Shown here: positions 6,495 through 15,007 of the stretch, piece after piece
Numbering within the stretch: the stretch's first letter is position 1
How the letters are laid out: every line of letters starts with the position of its first letter
Origin: Candidatus Saccharimonadota bacterium
GTDB lineage: Bacteria > Eremiobacterota > Xenobia > Xenobiales > Xenobiaceae
Reading direction: 5' to 3'
Length of the DNA stretch: 16,358 bases
NCBI GenBank assembly: GCA_004554425.1
Contig: SFMI01000033.1
Span: forward strand, 1-16,358
Program-made: the position numbers and the translations under genes
The notes under the pieces: generated by a model
Database searches by the model: none
Told to the model about the DNA's origin: nothing
The model's input: the letters and a program-made list of their open reading frames with translations, nothing else

Positions 6495-7805
6495 TTATTC
6501 GACAACTTCTTCGATAAGGGCGCGAGGAGCAACTTCCTCATCACCAATAACAATAGACTCGAGAATGAAACGCTTGGCTTCTTCAATAGTCTCAGGCTTA
6601 TTAGCATGCAATACGGCCAAAGGCTGACCTTTTTCGATCTTGGAGCCCACACGGTGAGTCATCTCAATACCGACAGCGGGATCGATAGAATCTTCTTTTC
6701 TCAAGCGGCCAGCGCCCAAAGCGGTAGCAGCGAAGCCAATCTTCTGAGCGTGAATAGAAGTGACATAGCCAGAACGAGGAGCTAAAACGGGCTCAATGAT
6801 GGAAGCCTGAGGAAGCAAGGACAAGTCGTTAACAACTTCGCCGTTGCCGCCCTGAGCAGAGAACATTTCGCCCAATTTGCGTAAACCAGCACCACTCACC
6901 AAAAGCTCACGAATCTTCTGACGAGAAGAATCTAAGTCCGGGCAAATGCCAGCCATTTGCAAGAGGTGAGAGGCCAATTCAACAGAGACGGTTTCCAAAG
7001 CGGAACCGGGACGCTCATTACGCAGAATTTCAATAGCTTCACGCACTTCAAGAGCGTTACCAATCAAGGTGCCTAAAGGCTGATCCATGTCGGAGATAAC
7101 AGCTCGAACCTTACGGCCGATATGAGTGCCTAAGTCTACCATGCGACGAGCTAACTCACGAGCGTCTTTAAGATTGGTCATGAAAGCACCGCGACCATAC
7201 TTGACATCCAAAAGGATACATTCGGCACCGCAAGCGATCTTTTTGCTCATTACCGAAGAGGCAATCAGAGGGATGGAGTCTACAGTGGCAGTTACGTCAC
7301 GTAAAGCATACATTTTGCCATCGGCAGGCACTAAGTTGCCGGTCTGGCTGATAACGGCTACACCAATGCGGCGAACTTGATCAAGGAACTCTTGGGAAGT
7401 GAGGTTGGTGCGCAAACCGGGAACGGATTCGAGCTTGTCGAGAGTTCCACCGGTGTGTCCCAAACCACGACCGGACATCTTGGCTACGGTAGCACCAGCA
7501 GCAGCGGCCAAAGGAGCTAAAATAAGAGTGGTGGTATCACCTACACCGCCAGTAGAGTGTTTGTCTACTTTTACGCCGGGCAAGCTAGAAAGATCGACGA
7601 CATCGCCGGAATCGATCATGGCCTGGGTAAGGGCGGAAAGTTCAGGGACGGTCATGCCATTAAACCAAACGGACATGAGCCAAGCAGACATTTGATAAGG
7701 CTCTACCTCTATGCCCTTGGCATAATTCAAAATAAACTCGCGAATCTCTTCGGGAGTATGCTCACCGCCATTGCGCTTTTTAAGAATAAACTGATAAGGA
7801 TTCAT
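6495..7805 (-). CDS. pdp: Pyrimidine-nucleoside phosphorylase
   Basis: Cytoplasmic enzyme that splits uridine and thymidine (and deoxyuridine) with phosphate into base plus (deoxy)ribose-1-phosphate for salvage. Its 436 residues match the usual length of the PyNP/thymidine phosphorylase family. The signature phosphate-binding motif KVDKHSTGGVGD (Lys82, His83, Ser84) and the family signature MSGRGLGHTGGTLDKLE are intact, as are ALRDVT (Arg169) and SSVMSKK (Ser184, Lys188) for pyrimidine binding. The C-terminal alpha/beta domain is present (LGAGRLRKEDSIDPAVG). Residues 203-205 read YGR where Bacillus-type enzymes have TGA, a modest difference whose effect is not clear. Overall similarity is closer to Bacillus Pdp than to E. 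coli DeoA, so the broad-specificity name is preferred. The ATG overlaps the punA stop by one base (TAATG), showing translational coupling. It is the last gene of the operon. Confidence 0.92.
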   Translation of the reverse strand: MNPYQFILKKRNGGEHTPEEIREFILNYAKGIEVEPYQMSAWLMSVWFNGMTVPELSALTQAMIDSGDVVDLSSLPGVKVDKHSTGGVGDTTTLILAPLAAAAGATVAKMSGRGLGHTGGTLDKLESVPGLRTNLTSQEFLDQVRRIGVAVISQTGNLVPADGKMYALRDVTATVDSIPLIASSVMSKKIACGAECILLDVKYGRGAFMTNLKDARELARRMVDLGTHIGRKVRAVISDMDQPLGTLIGNALEVREAIEILRNERPGSALETVSVELASHLLQMAGICPDLDSSRQKIRELLVSGAGLRKLGEMFSAQGGNGEVVNDLSLLPQASIIEPVLAPRSGYVTSIHAQKIGFAATALGAGRLRKEDSIDPAVGIEMTHRVGSKIEKGQPLAVLHANKPETIEEAKRFILESIVIGDEEVAPRALIEEVVE

Positions 7806-8635
7806 TATTTGTTCAACTCCCTTACAATACCGCGAACTAAATTGATAAAACGAGGCTTGGCTTCAGCCGCAGCTCTGAGCACATCTTCGTGAGTGTCTTT
7901 AGAGGGACCGTGGTGCAATACGTTAGTCACACAAGAAATACCGACAACTTTCATTCCGCAATGGACAGCAGCAATAGTTTCGGGCACGGTAGACATACCT
8001 ACAACATCAGCGCCAAAGCCTTTGAGCATACGAATTTCAGCGGGAGTCTCGTAAGAAGGACCGGACATGGCCACATAAACGCCCTCAGCCAGTTTAAAAC
8101 CAACTTGCTCAGCCACTTTGCGGGCCAATACTTGAAGCTCAGGAGTATAAGCTCTAGACATAGGCGGGAAACGAGGGCCAATCTTTTCGTCATTGGGACC
8201 AATCAAAGGATTGAAGCCCATGAAATTAATATGGTCGGTGATCAACATGAGATCGCCTACTTTAAGGTCGTCGCGAATACCGCCAGCAGCATTGGTAACA
8301 ACCAAAGTATCGGCGCCTAAAGCATGCAAAACACGAATGGGGAAAACAATATTCTCCATTTTATGACCTTCGTAATAATGCACACGCCCCTTTAATATAG
8401 CTACTGGACGACCTTCCAAAGTGCCCAATACCATAGAGCCGACATGACCGTGTACTGTAGAGACAGAGAATCCCGGAATATCTTTATAAGGCACTTCGAC
8501 AGGATTTTCTACCTGATCGGCCAGACTGCCTAAACCAGAGCCTAAAACCATAGCGACTTCAGGAACGATATCGGTATACTTGCGAATGGCCTTTACGGCA
8601 TCCGCGATCATTTCGCTGAGAGAGGATTTGCTCAT
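7805..8635 (-). CDS. punA: Purine nucleoside phosphorylase (cytoplasmic)
   Basis: A 276-residue trimeric-type PNP that converts (deoxy)inosine and (deoxy)guanosine plus phosphate into hypoxanthine or guanine and pentose-1-phosphate. All family residues are present: Ser33 in GSGLGS, GHVGS, KGRVHYYEG, TNAAGG, GPSYETPAE, VGMSTVPE, the base-binding Asn in SCVTNV, and His in THEDVL. There is no signal peptide. It is clearly paralogous to the exported copy at 1012-2004, sharing IPGF-VSTV, DHINF, GPN-EK-GPRF and MSTVPE, but keeps the standard 6-oxopurine residues. A strong ribosome site (TAAGGAG) overlaps the nrdR stop codon, and the stop overlaps the pdp start by one base. It therefore forms a salvage pair with pdp. 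Confidence 0.95.
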   Translation of the reverse strand: MSKSSLSEMIADAVKAIRKYTDIVPEVAMVLGSGLGSLADQVENPVEVPYKDIPGFSVSTVHGHVGSMVLGTLEGRPVAILKGRVHYYEGHKMENIVFPIRVLHALGADTLVVTNAAGGIRDDLKVGDLMLITDHINFMGFNPLIGPNDEKIGPRFPPMSRAYTPELQVLARKVAEQVGFKLAEGVYVAMSGPSYETPAEIRMLKGFGADVVGMSTVPETIAAVHCGMKVVGISCVTNVLHHGPSKDTHEDVLRAAAEAKPRFINLVRGIVRELNK

Positions 8636-8649
8636 ATTGCCTTATCTCC

Positions 8650-9117
8650 TTATAGAGAACTATTTTCTCGCTTTTCCAAAGCCCTGATTTCGGCCGAAAA
8701 GCTGCTGATATCTTTAAAATTCTTACATATGGACGCGTAACGCATATAAGCTACATCATCCAATTCACGCAAAGCATCCATCACATATTCGCCAACAACC
8801 TTGGATGGTACTTCTTTAAAGCCTCTACCTCTCAACTCCTGTTCAACATGACACGAGAGAGCTTCCAGACGCTCGTAAGGGATCGGACGCTTTTTACAAG
8901 CAATCAGAACACCGCGCAGCAGCTTCTGTCTGTCAAAATTTACCTTACGTCCGTCTTGCTTAATAACAACCAAAGGTAAGCCTTCACAGCGCTCATAAGT
9001 TGTAAAGCGCCTCTTGCAGACTACACACTCACGACGACGGCGCACGGCAGCACCATCGTCGGACAGTCTGGAATCGACAACCTTTGTATCTTGGTTTTCG
9101 CAAAACGGACAAAACAC
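8650..9117 (-). CDS. nrdR: Transcriptional repressor NrdR
   Basis: A 155-residue protein, the normal NrdR length. An N-terminal zinc ribbon (Cys3, Cys6, Cys31, Cys34) carries the basic RRRRECVVCKRRFTTYER stretch that contacts DNA. An ATP-cone follows from about residue 48 (PLVVIKQDGRKVNFDRQKLLRG) to ~140. In known systems NrdR senses ATP/dATP and represses ribonucleotide reductase genes at paired NrdR boxes. No nrd gene or convincing NrdR box was seen here. The start is a GTG at 9117, supported by AAGGTG about 10 bases upstream that lies across the end of ftsA, whose stop is only 2 bases before this start. Placement with punA and pdp joins deoxynucleotide control to nucleoside salvage. Confidence 0.95.
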   Translation of the reverse strand: MFCPFCENQDTKVVDSRLSDDGAAVRRRRECVVCKRRFTTYERCEGLPLVVIKQDGRKVNFDRQKLLRGVLIACKKRPIPYERLEALSCHVEQELRGRGFKEVPSKVVGEYVMDALRELDDVAYMRYASICKNFKDISSFSAEIRALEKRENSSL

Positions 9118-9119
9118 TT

Positions 9120-10355
9120 CTAAAACACCTTATTAAGCCAGTCAGCTATACTTTGGAACATATTCTGCTTGCTCTTAGCCTTACTTTTGCGCTCTTGAAC
9201 AGGCAGATTGGCAACTCCATATAAGAGCAATCCTACTACAGTAGAATAGATGGGAGAGGCCAAATTTTGTGGCAAGCGAGAAGGGTAACAAGGAGCAGCC
9301 ACGCGTACTGGTACGCCCAATACTTTGCGAGCTTTCTGAGCCAATCCCGTCAATAAAGAAGTGCCACCAGTGAGAACAACTCCGGAAATATTTAGCCTCA
9401 AATTGGTGGAAGCTTGCTCCATTTGTTCTTTCATCCAGTCAAGTTGCTCATCAAGTTGAGCTTCTAAAACATTGGCTAAATCTCGCCTGGTAAAAGTCAC
9501 TTGTATGTCGTTGGAAACAGACTGAGCGACAATTGCCTTGTCACCACTTCCATCGGTAAGGAACTCAGCCGAAGCACTACCTTCTTCTAAAATAACTCTC
9601 TCAGCTTCTGATCTAGGTATATTGAAAAACTGAGCCACATCCAGAGCTAAGTAGCTCCCTCCCCTGCCCAAAACGCTGGAATAAGCTATTTCGTGATTGA
9701 CATAAATTGCCAAATCTAAAGTGCCCAATCCCATATCTACCATCATAACGCCCAAAGCTTTTTCATCTTCGGTTAGAACAGCCCAAGATGAGGCTATGGA
9801 AGACGGGATAAACCCCTTATCATAAACTCCTATACCAGACCCTTCCAAAAGGCTGCGTAAATTGCGCAAATAAGAGGAAGAAGCTGCACAAGCGTAAGCC
9901 TCAGCTTCCAATCTATGGCCTATAAGTGCTTCCGGATTGACTATGCCACGCTGATTATCAACGGAAAAACCGCGCGGAATCACCGTAACGATCTCGCTTC
10001 CGGAAGGAACGCCAACCTGATTGGTGCTTTTTATTACTCTCTCTATATCAGCCTTAGTAATGCCTTGGTCGTCTCCACTTATAGCGACAACTCCGGTGCT
10101 ATAACTGGAAGTAACTGACTCACCAGTAATGCCTACAATGGCTTTATCTACACCATAGCCAGCCTTTTCAACTTCAGCAATCACATGATCTATGGCATCT
10201 CCAGCTTCACTAACATTGGTTAAAACTCCGTTAGTGAGTCCGCTGCAATGATAGACCCCTCTAGCAACAATATCGAGATCTCCATCATGCGAAAACTCTG
10301 CAACAGCACAAACTACTTTGCTGGTACCAATATCCAGCGCTGCGAGGGTATCCAT
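9120..10355 (-). CDS. ftsA: Cell division protein FtsA
   Basis: An actin-fold ATPase (411 residues) that links FtsZ filaments to the membrane and recruits later divisome proteins. It shows the phosphate-1 motif ALDIGTSKV at residue 6, an FtsA-type 1C subdomain (VIPRGFSVDNQRGIVNPEALIGHRLEA), the phosphate-2 region MMVDMGLGTLDLAIY, and the adenosine motif VVLTGGTSLLTGL. It ends in an amphipathic tail (MFQSIADWLNKVF) like the membrane-targeting helix of FtsA. The ATG at 10355 is chosen over an in-frame TTG at 10409: it sits right before the conserved core and has GGGTGG 5 bases upstream, while the TTG would add 18 unconserved residues. ftsZ does not follow; nrdR does. The gap to the upstream ATPase gene is 63 bases. 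Confidence 0.9.
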   Translation of the reverse strand: MDTLAALDIGTSKVVCAVAEFSHDGDLDIVARGVYHCSGLTNGVLTNVSEAGDAIDHVIAEVEKAGYGVDKAIVGITGESVTSSYSTGVVAISGDDQGITKADIERVIKSTNQVGVPSGSEIVTVIPRGFSVDNQRGIVNPEALIGHRLEAEAYACAASSSYLRNLRSLLEGSGIGVYDKGFIPSSIASSWAVLTEDEKALGVMMVDMGLGTLDLAIYVNHEIAYSSVLGRGGSYLALDVAQFFNIPRSEAERVILEEGSASAEFLTDGSGDKAIVAQSVSNDIQVTFTRRDLANVLEAQLDEQLDWMKEQMEQASTNLRLNISGVVLTGGTSLLTGLAQKARKVLGVPVRVAAPCYPSRLPQNLASPIYSTVVGLLLYGVANLPVQERKSKAKSKQNMFQSIADWLNKVF

Positions 10356-10418
10356 TTTGGCCACCCTAACACACCACCTCTCACTGTCTAAAAAATAGAT
10401 TTCCCCCAACCGATAAAA

Positions 10419-13400
10419 CTATAACCACTGTAAGGCAGAATCGTCTAAATCAAACTTTTCAGCCCAAGCATCTTCTTCTTTCACCTCAGCAGTATCCTCG
10501 GCCGCTATCGTCGATGTCTCAGCCTTACTATTTTCGATTTTGGCAGCTTTTTCCTCAGCTTCTGCTGCAGGAGTAGCATCCTTGGCAGCAGCGGATTGCT
10601 CTAACTGTTCCTTAGTCGGCTCCGCAGCTTGGGAAGCTTCTTCAGCCTCTGCTGTAGGAGTAGCATCATTGGCAGCAGCGGATTGCTCTAACTGTTCCTT
10701 AGTCGGCTCCGCAGCTTGGGAAGCTTCTTCAGCCTCTGCTGTAGGAGTAGCATCCTCGGCAGCAGCGGGTTGCTCTAACTGTTCCTCAGTCGGCTCCTCA
10801 ACCTGGGAAGCTTCTTTAGCCTCTGCTGTAGGAGTAGCATCCTTGGCAGCAGCGGATTGCTCTAACTGTTCCTCAGTCGGTTCCTCAACCTGGGAAGCTT
10901 CTTCAGCCTCTGCTGTAGGAGTAGTATCCTTGGCAACAGCGGATTGCTCCAACTGTTCCTTAGCCGACTCCTCAGCCTGGGAAGCTTCTTCAGCCTCTGC
11001 TGTAGGAGTAGCATCCCTGGCAACAGCGGATTGCTCCAACTGTTCCTTAGCCGACTCCTCAGCCTGGGAAGCTTCTTCAGCCTCTGCTGTAGGAGTAGTA
11101 TCCTTGGCAGCAGCGGGTTGCTCCAACTGTCCCTGAGCCGGTTCTTCAGCTTTAGTTGAAATCTCACTCTGTTGGACAGGCTCTTCGAAGTCATCTTCAA
11201 TTTCATCATCGATAAGAAGAACAGCCCCCTCTTTATCTTCAGCTTCATGCTGTTCCGATTCCTGCAGAAGAGCTAAACGAATCTTTTCAGACACACTGCC
11301 CTTATAAGTCCACTCTGACAAGTCTCCATAATCAGCTATATCATCGGTTTCTTTTATGTCATTTAATACTTTTTCAGGCCAAGAAGCCCATTCTAATTCA
11401 GAAGACAGGAAACTCTCTAAATCACGTAAACGAGCACTCATTAAAACGGACTTAGCTACACCATAAGCCCCTGCAATTTCCGAAGGCAGCACGCAAGAAC
11501 GGCGATAATTTCCCCACTCAAGATCTTGGCGCATAGCTCGGAAACGCTCTATTATCTCATAGCCACTATAGCCATGCCACTCTTCTATAGGAGAGTAATG
11601 CAAAGAATTTAGCACTATAGCCAGAGCTTTTTCAGCATCATAACAATCGACAATGTTACTGAGAGCCTCAAGTTCACAGCTCCATTTGGAATCATTGGCC
11701 AAGAGAGCGCTATTTTCTTTATACCAATCAGAAGCGAATACAGCCCAAGAAGACTCATCCTCACCACCTTCGTAAGGCGCAAAAACAGCTCGTAAAGCAG
11801 CACAGATTTGAGAATTGCACTCTTGAGGAATACTTGCCAACCTGTGCAAATTTTCTTTCAACTTGCGTACAAGTTCGGAAGAGGCACTGCCCCAGTCAAT
11901 TTCTCCGTTATATCCGAATAAAGTCGGAATCAGCTCTTCTAAGAAAGGACGATATCTGGGATAATCTTCAGCACTGACTTTTTCTAAAGCCAAACGAAAC
12001 TTTTCAGCTTCCTCGTCGCCAGAAGCTTCTGGAGAGCGAGAATATTCGGAAAGATTCCGATAATAAGCAAGTAAAGCTTTACCTGCACTTCTCCACAAAG
12101 ATTTATCTTCACCGGGATTATCTGAGCACAACCCGATAATGCCTTGCAAATAAACCAATTGCTCGGGAGTACAATCAACAAAGACAAATTCCCAATCAGC
12201 CGGGTTGCTGACAAGATCAAAAATTGCCTTAGCACTTACCGATACTTCTTCAGGTACTTCTTCAGAATTGGCAAGACGTGATTTTATTAAATTTTTATGT
12301 AATGCCAAATAGTCGCGATATTGCCAAAAAGCTAAAGAAAGAAGCAATTCAATTAGAGAAGGCGTAAAACCGTAAGGAGCTCTAGTTAAAGCTTTTATAA
12401 CACTATCGGCATCGATACAACATATGGAACCGGGCTTACCTAAAATTTGCGAGCACAGGAAAGCGTAACCTTTAGCTACTTGAGATTCAGGCTGTTCTTT
12501 AACTAAGTGGAAATAATGCCAGCTCCCCTCATTATTTTCCGATTCCATTAGGCCAGTTTCTACAAAGGCGGACTGAATAATATTAAGGAAACTGCGATTA
12601 TTGGAACGCAAGGCGATGGGACCACGACAGCCCAAGATATAAGAAATTAAACTTTGCCTGGCACGCCTAGCCATACCTCCATCATGTAAGCTGAGCAAAT
12701 CTCCATTGCTGAGCATAGGGGGCTGTCCTACCAAAGAACTGATAATTTTGTTTACCAGTGAGCATGTAGCTTCTAAATCCAGTTCGGTGTACACCTCACC
12801 ATCATGGTAAAGAAGCAAATTCTCGGTATTGGCTACATGAGCAACAGATGATTCTAAGCGCTCTTTAGTTTCACTCAAAAGCTCTTGAGCTTTTTCATGC
12901 TCTGCAGAAGTAGGATCGCAGAAAGGAATCTCAACAGCACAAATGCGCTCTAAAGCCAAAACATCCAAGGCATCCTTAGATATAGAAATAGGATCCTTAA
13001 GAAGAGCTAAAATCAGTTGTTCGTGCTTAAAAGCTCCCTCGTCGGCCAGCTTTTTCACACGCTCAAGTTCTGCTTTATCTTCGGCTGCTACCAAGATAAA
13101 ATTAATATCGCCTCTGTAAGGACGAAGTTGCTCCAAGCTTTCGGTAAATTCTTCCATAAGCTTGGCCGGATCGCCAATTTCAGAAGCTAAAACAATGCTA
13201 ACTCCAGCAAAACGATCTGTGTAATATTCATTGTTAAAATCTTCAGCTTCGATCTTAGTAAGAGACAAACCTGACTTAATTACAGAGCGTACATCAAGTT
13301 GAGAGCGAACACGATTGCGCATACGAGCCAAAGCTTCGCCCAAAGTGACTTTGCGACGCTCAACAGGCAAAGCATATTCGCCAGTTTTTTCGTTAAATTC

Positions 13401-14780
13401 AAGCGCATTTTTCTCTTTAAGCAATCGCAAACTATTGCTGGCTACTTTAGTTTCTTTTTCGCCTAAATGCATCGCCCAAAGAATATTTTCTTCGGTACTC
13501 TTGAAACGATCGTGAGCAATCAGCTGAATAAGCAAAGTTAAACGCAAAATGCGGCGAGCTTGAGGTACATCTCCAGCTATCATTACCGATTTGCTGAGAC
13601 CTTTTACATAATCTGCATTGGCAGGATCAGCAGAAAATGTCTTTTCAAAGTAAGTGAAAAGAGAATCTAAAGTGTAAAGATGGAGGCGGCCATTAGGTTG
13701 TACGATGGCAAAATTGCGCAAGAAATAGAGGAAACCGCCAGGAGCAGCATCACAGAAAAAATTAAAAGCTGTCCTTCCCTGTCCAGCCATAGCCAAAGCC
13801 ACTCTGGGCAAAGCAAAAGCCACAGCCGGGTGTAAAGGATAAGCTCCATGCATTACCGTCTCGGTGATCCATTTTTCTGAGCTTCCTTTATAAAGGCCTG
13901 ATTGAATAAGCCCTTCGGTTACGCTGCGAAAATCTTTATAATCGATAAGCGAATCCCAAAGTTCGCCTTTAACATGTTCAATAATGGAAGAGCCAACAAA
14001 GTTTTCCCATTCACCAGTGCGCCCAAGTATTGATACGGATTGGACTTTAGAAAAGACAGCTATAGCTCTCTCCTCTTCTTCCAAAGAAAGACGGCTAATC
14101 TCACTGTTAATAGCAGCAACACAAAGTATCGAAGGAGCAGTGCGACGACAAAAAGCGCAAAACTCTTCTAGACCAGAAGCAGGTTTGTCTTGTTGTAAGA
14201 CTTTTTCAATAAAACGATCAGCTTCATCGAGCAGAATTAAAAGACCCTCATAGCCATTTTGACGCAAATGATCAGAAACTTTTTTGCAAGCTTCCTCCAA
14301 ACTCAAATTCGCTTCCAAAGCGACATCGAGTTTTTTATCCAGCAAAGAAATTTGCAAAGCCTTGCGCACGGAAGCTTCGAAATCGGAGCCGCTTTTATCA
14401 AAAACGGGCACGGCTACAAGCCAAGAGCGATTGTTTGTACGGAGCTCGCTAAAACTCTTTACCAAAGAAATATCATCAAGTAAGGAAAGCGTAGATGAAA
14501 ATTCTTCTGAAGGTGCGCTTACAGATAAGAGCCTCCCCAAAAGGGCTAGTAAGGACGTTTTTCCTACTCCGAAAGTTCCGGATAGAAGAATTGTGCCGCC
14601 TTTGGCAGCACTCTCAGCCATAGCCTTGAGCGCCTCAAGCTGTGGAGAAAGCGGCTTGAACTTATTTTGAAGGAAAATATTATCCGGTGCGGTGATAGCT
14701 TTATATATATCAAGTTCTGTTCTCTGAGTTATGTTTACCTTGACTAATTGACTCAATGATTGAGTACCTATTGCAGTCAT
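10419..14780 (-). CDS. Giant P-loop ATPase with 29-residue tandem repeats near its C-terminus
   Basis: A 1453-residue protein of unknown function. Residues ~60-340 form a P-loop NTPase: Walker A GTFGVGKT (Gly68-Thr75), Walker B LLILLDEAD (Asp185, Glu186) and a sensor-like CVAAIN (~220). Next come YPLHPAVAFALP (314-325) and GRTAFNFF (335-342). The latter pattern resembles the large ATPases of the PglY/BrxC/DUF6079 kind found in phage-defence loci; this is my reading of motifs and no other BREX gene is in the window. The middle (~350-1190) is long, helical and soluble, without membrane segments. Residues ~1211-1407 are nearly seven copies of a Glu/Gln/Ala/Pro-rich unit (EQLEQSAAAKDATPTAEAEE...). 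A short acidic end follows (DDSALQWL). The ATG at 14780 is preferred to the GTG at 14783 because GGAGG lies 6 bases upstream of the ATG. It is first in the ftsA operon, so a housekeeping or division-linked role is as likely as defence. Confidence 0.8.
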   Translation of the reverse strand: MTAIGTQSLSQLVKVNITQRTELDIYKAITAPDNIFLQNKFKPLSPQLEALKAMAESAAKGGTILLSGTFGVGKTSLLALLGRLLSVSAPSEEFSSTLSLLDDISLVKSFSELRTNNRSWLVAVPVFDKSGSDFEASVRKALQISLLDKKLDVALEANLSLEEACKKVSDHLRQNGYEGLLILLDEADRFIEKVLQQDKPASGLEEFCAFCRRTAPSILCVAAINSEISRLSLEEEERAIAVFSKVQSVSILGRTGEWENFVGSSIIEHVKGELWDSLIDYKDFRSVTEGLIQSGLYKGSSEKWITETVMHGAYPLHPAVAFALPRVALAMAGQGRTAFNFFCDAAPGGFLYFLRNFAIVQPNGRLHLYTLDSLFTYFEKTFSADPANADYVKGLSKSVMIAGDVPQARRILRLTLLIQLIAHDRFKSTEENILWAMHLGEKETKVASNSLRLLKEKNALEFNEKTGEYALPVERRKVTLGEALARMRNRVRSQLDVRSVIKSGLSLTKIEAEDFNNEYYTDRFAGVSIVLASEIGDPAKLMEEFTESLEQLRPYRGDINFILVAAEDKAELERVKKLADEGAFKHEQLILALLKDPISISKDALDVLALERICAVEIPFCDPTSAEHEKAQELLSETKERLESSVAHVANTENLLLYHDGEVYTELDLEATCSLVNKIISSLVGQPPMLSNGDLLSLHDGGMARRARQSLISYILGCRGPIALRSNNRSFLNIIQSAFVETGLMESENNEGSWHYFHLVKEQPESQVAKGYAFLCSQILGKPGSICCIDADSVIKALTRAPYGFTPSLIELLLSLAFWQYRDYLALHKNLIKSRLANSEEVPEEVSVSAKAIFDLVSNPADWEFVFVDCTPEQLVYLQGIIGLCSDNPGEDKSLWRSAGKALLAYYRNLSEYSRSPEASGDEEAEKFRLALEKVSAEDYPRYRPFLEELIPTLFGYNGEIDWGSASSELVRKLKENLHRLASIPQECNSQICAALRAVFAPYEGGEDESSWAVFASDWYKENSALLANDSKWSCELEALSNIVDCYDAEKALAIVLNSLHYSPIEEWHGYSGYEIIERFRAMRQDLEWGNYRRSCVLPSEIAGAYGVAKSVLMSARLRDLESFLSSELEWASWPEKVLNDIKETDDIADYGDLSEWTYKGSVSEKIRLALLQESEQHEAEDKEGAVLLIDDEIEDDFEEPVQQSEISTKAEEPAQGQLEQPAAAKDTTPTAEAEEASQAEESAKEQLEQSAVARDATPTAEAEEASQAEESAKEQLEQSAVAKDTTPTAEAEEASQVEEPTEEQLEQSAAAKDATPTAEAKEASQVEEPTEEQLEQPAAAEDATPTAEAEEASQAAEPTKEQLEQSAAANDATPTAEAEEASQAAEPTKEQLEQSAAAKDATPAAEAEEKAAKIENSKAETSTIAAEDTAEVKEEDAWAEKFDLDDSALQWL
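10561..11150. repeat. 87-bp coding tandem repeat, about 6.8 copies
   Basis: Units begin at 10561, 10648, 10735, 10822, 10909, 10996 and 11083, each exactly 87 bases apart, so the frame is kept (29 codons). The copies are near-identical at the DNA level with scattered substitutions. The copy nearest 11150 diverges after GGTTCTTCAGC. The array lies inside the ATPase gene and encodes an acidic, Ala/Glu/Gln/Pro-rich linker. There are no spacers, so it is not a CRISPR array. Confidence 0.95.
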
Positions 14781-14980
14781 CACACGCCTCCAACAACGCT
14801 ACCTATTAAATGCCCTATTTTTATGCAAAGCGCAGGCGGCAAATTACGCTAAAAAAAGCCAAAATCCTCCATTTTTTTGGGTTTTTACGGGATTAGACCG
14901 CTTCAAACGATAGTGTAAAAAGACAGGTGGACAAATATAAAATCTAGGAATACGAGAACCATCCAAGAATAGAGTTTACC

Positions 14981-15007
14981 TTTAAACGTGGGAGGCTGGA
15001 CGTTAAA
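14981..15007 (+). promoter_or_regulatory. Hairpin with the truD ribosome site in its loop
   Basis: TTTAAACGT (14981-14989) can pair with ACGTTAAA (15000-15007) with one bulged A. The loop holds GGGAGG (14990-14995), the only Shine-Dalgarno candidate, and the stem ends exactly at the ATG (15008). The linear spacing from GGAGG to ATG is long (12 bases), and folding would shorten it. A TATAAA at 14936-14941 could be the -10 of this gene, but no good -35 was found. Confidence 0.35.

Noticed and set aside
9120..10409. Longer FtsA starting from TTG at 10409
   Set aside because: The extra 18 residues are not FtsA-like, and the ATG at 10355 lies directly before the conserved core with a better-placed ribosome site.
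10540..11136. Plus-strand open frame rich in Ala, Ser and Cys repeats across the tandem array
   Set aside because: It is the exact antisense of the repeat-coding part of the ATPase gene. A frame kept open by 87-bp periodicity is expected, and there is no ribosome site or independent support.
10561..11150. Possible CRISPR-like array
   Set aside because: The 87-bp units are contiguous with no spacers, are in frame with a long gene, and no cas gene is near.
10419..14780. Complete BREX or similar defence system
   Set aside because: Only one ATPase with a suggestive motif pattern is present. No methyltransferase, PglZ/BrxZ, BrxL or nuclease gene flanks it, and the neighbours are housekeeping genes.
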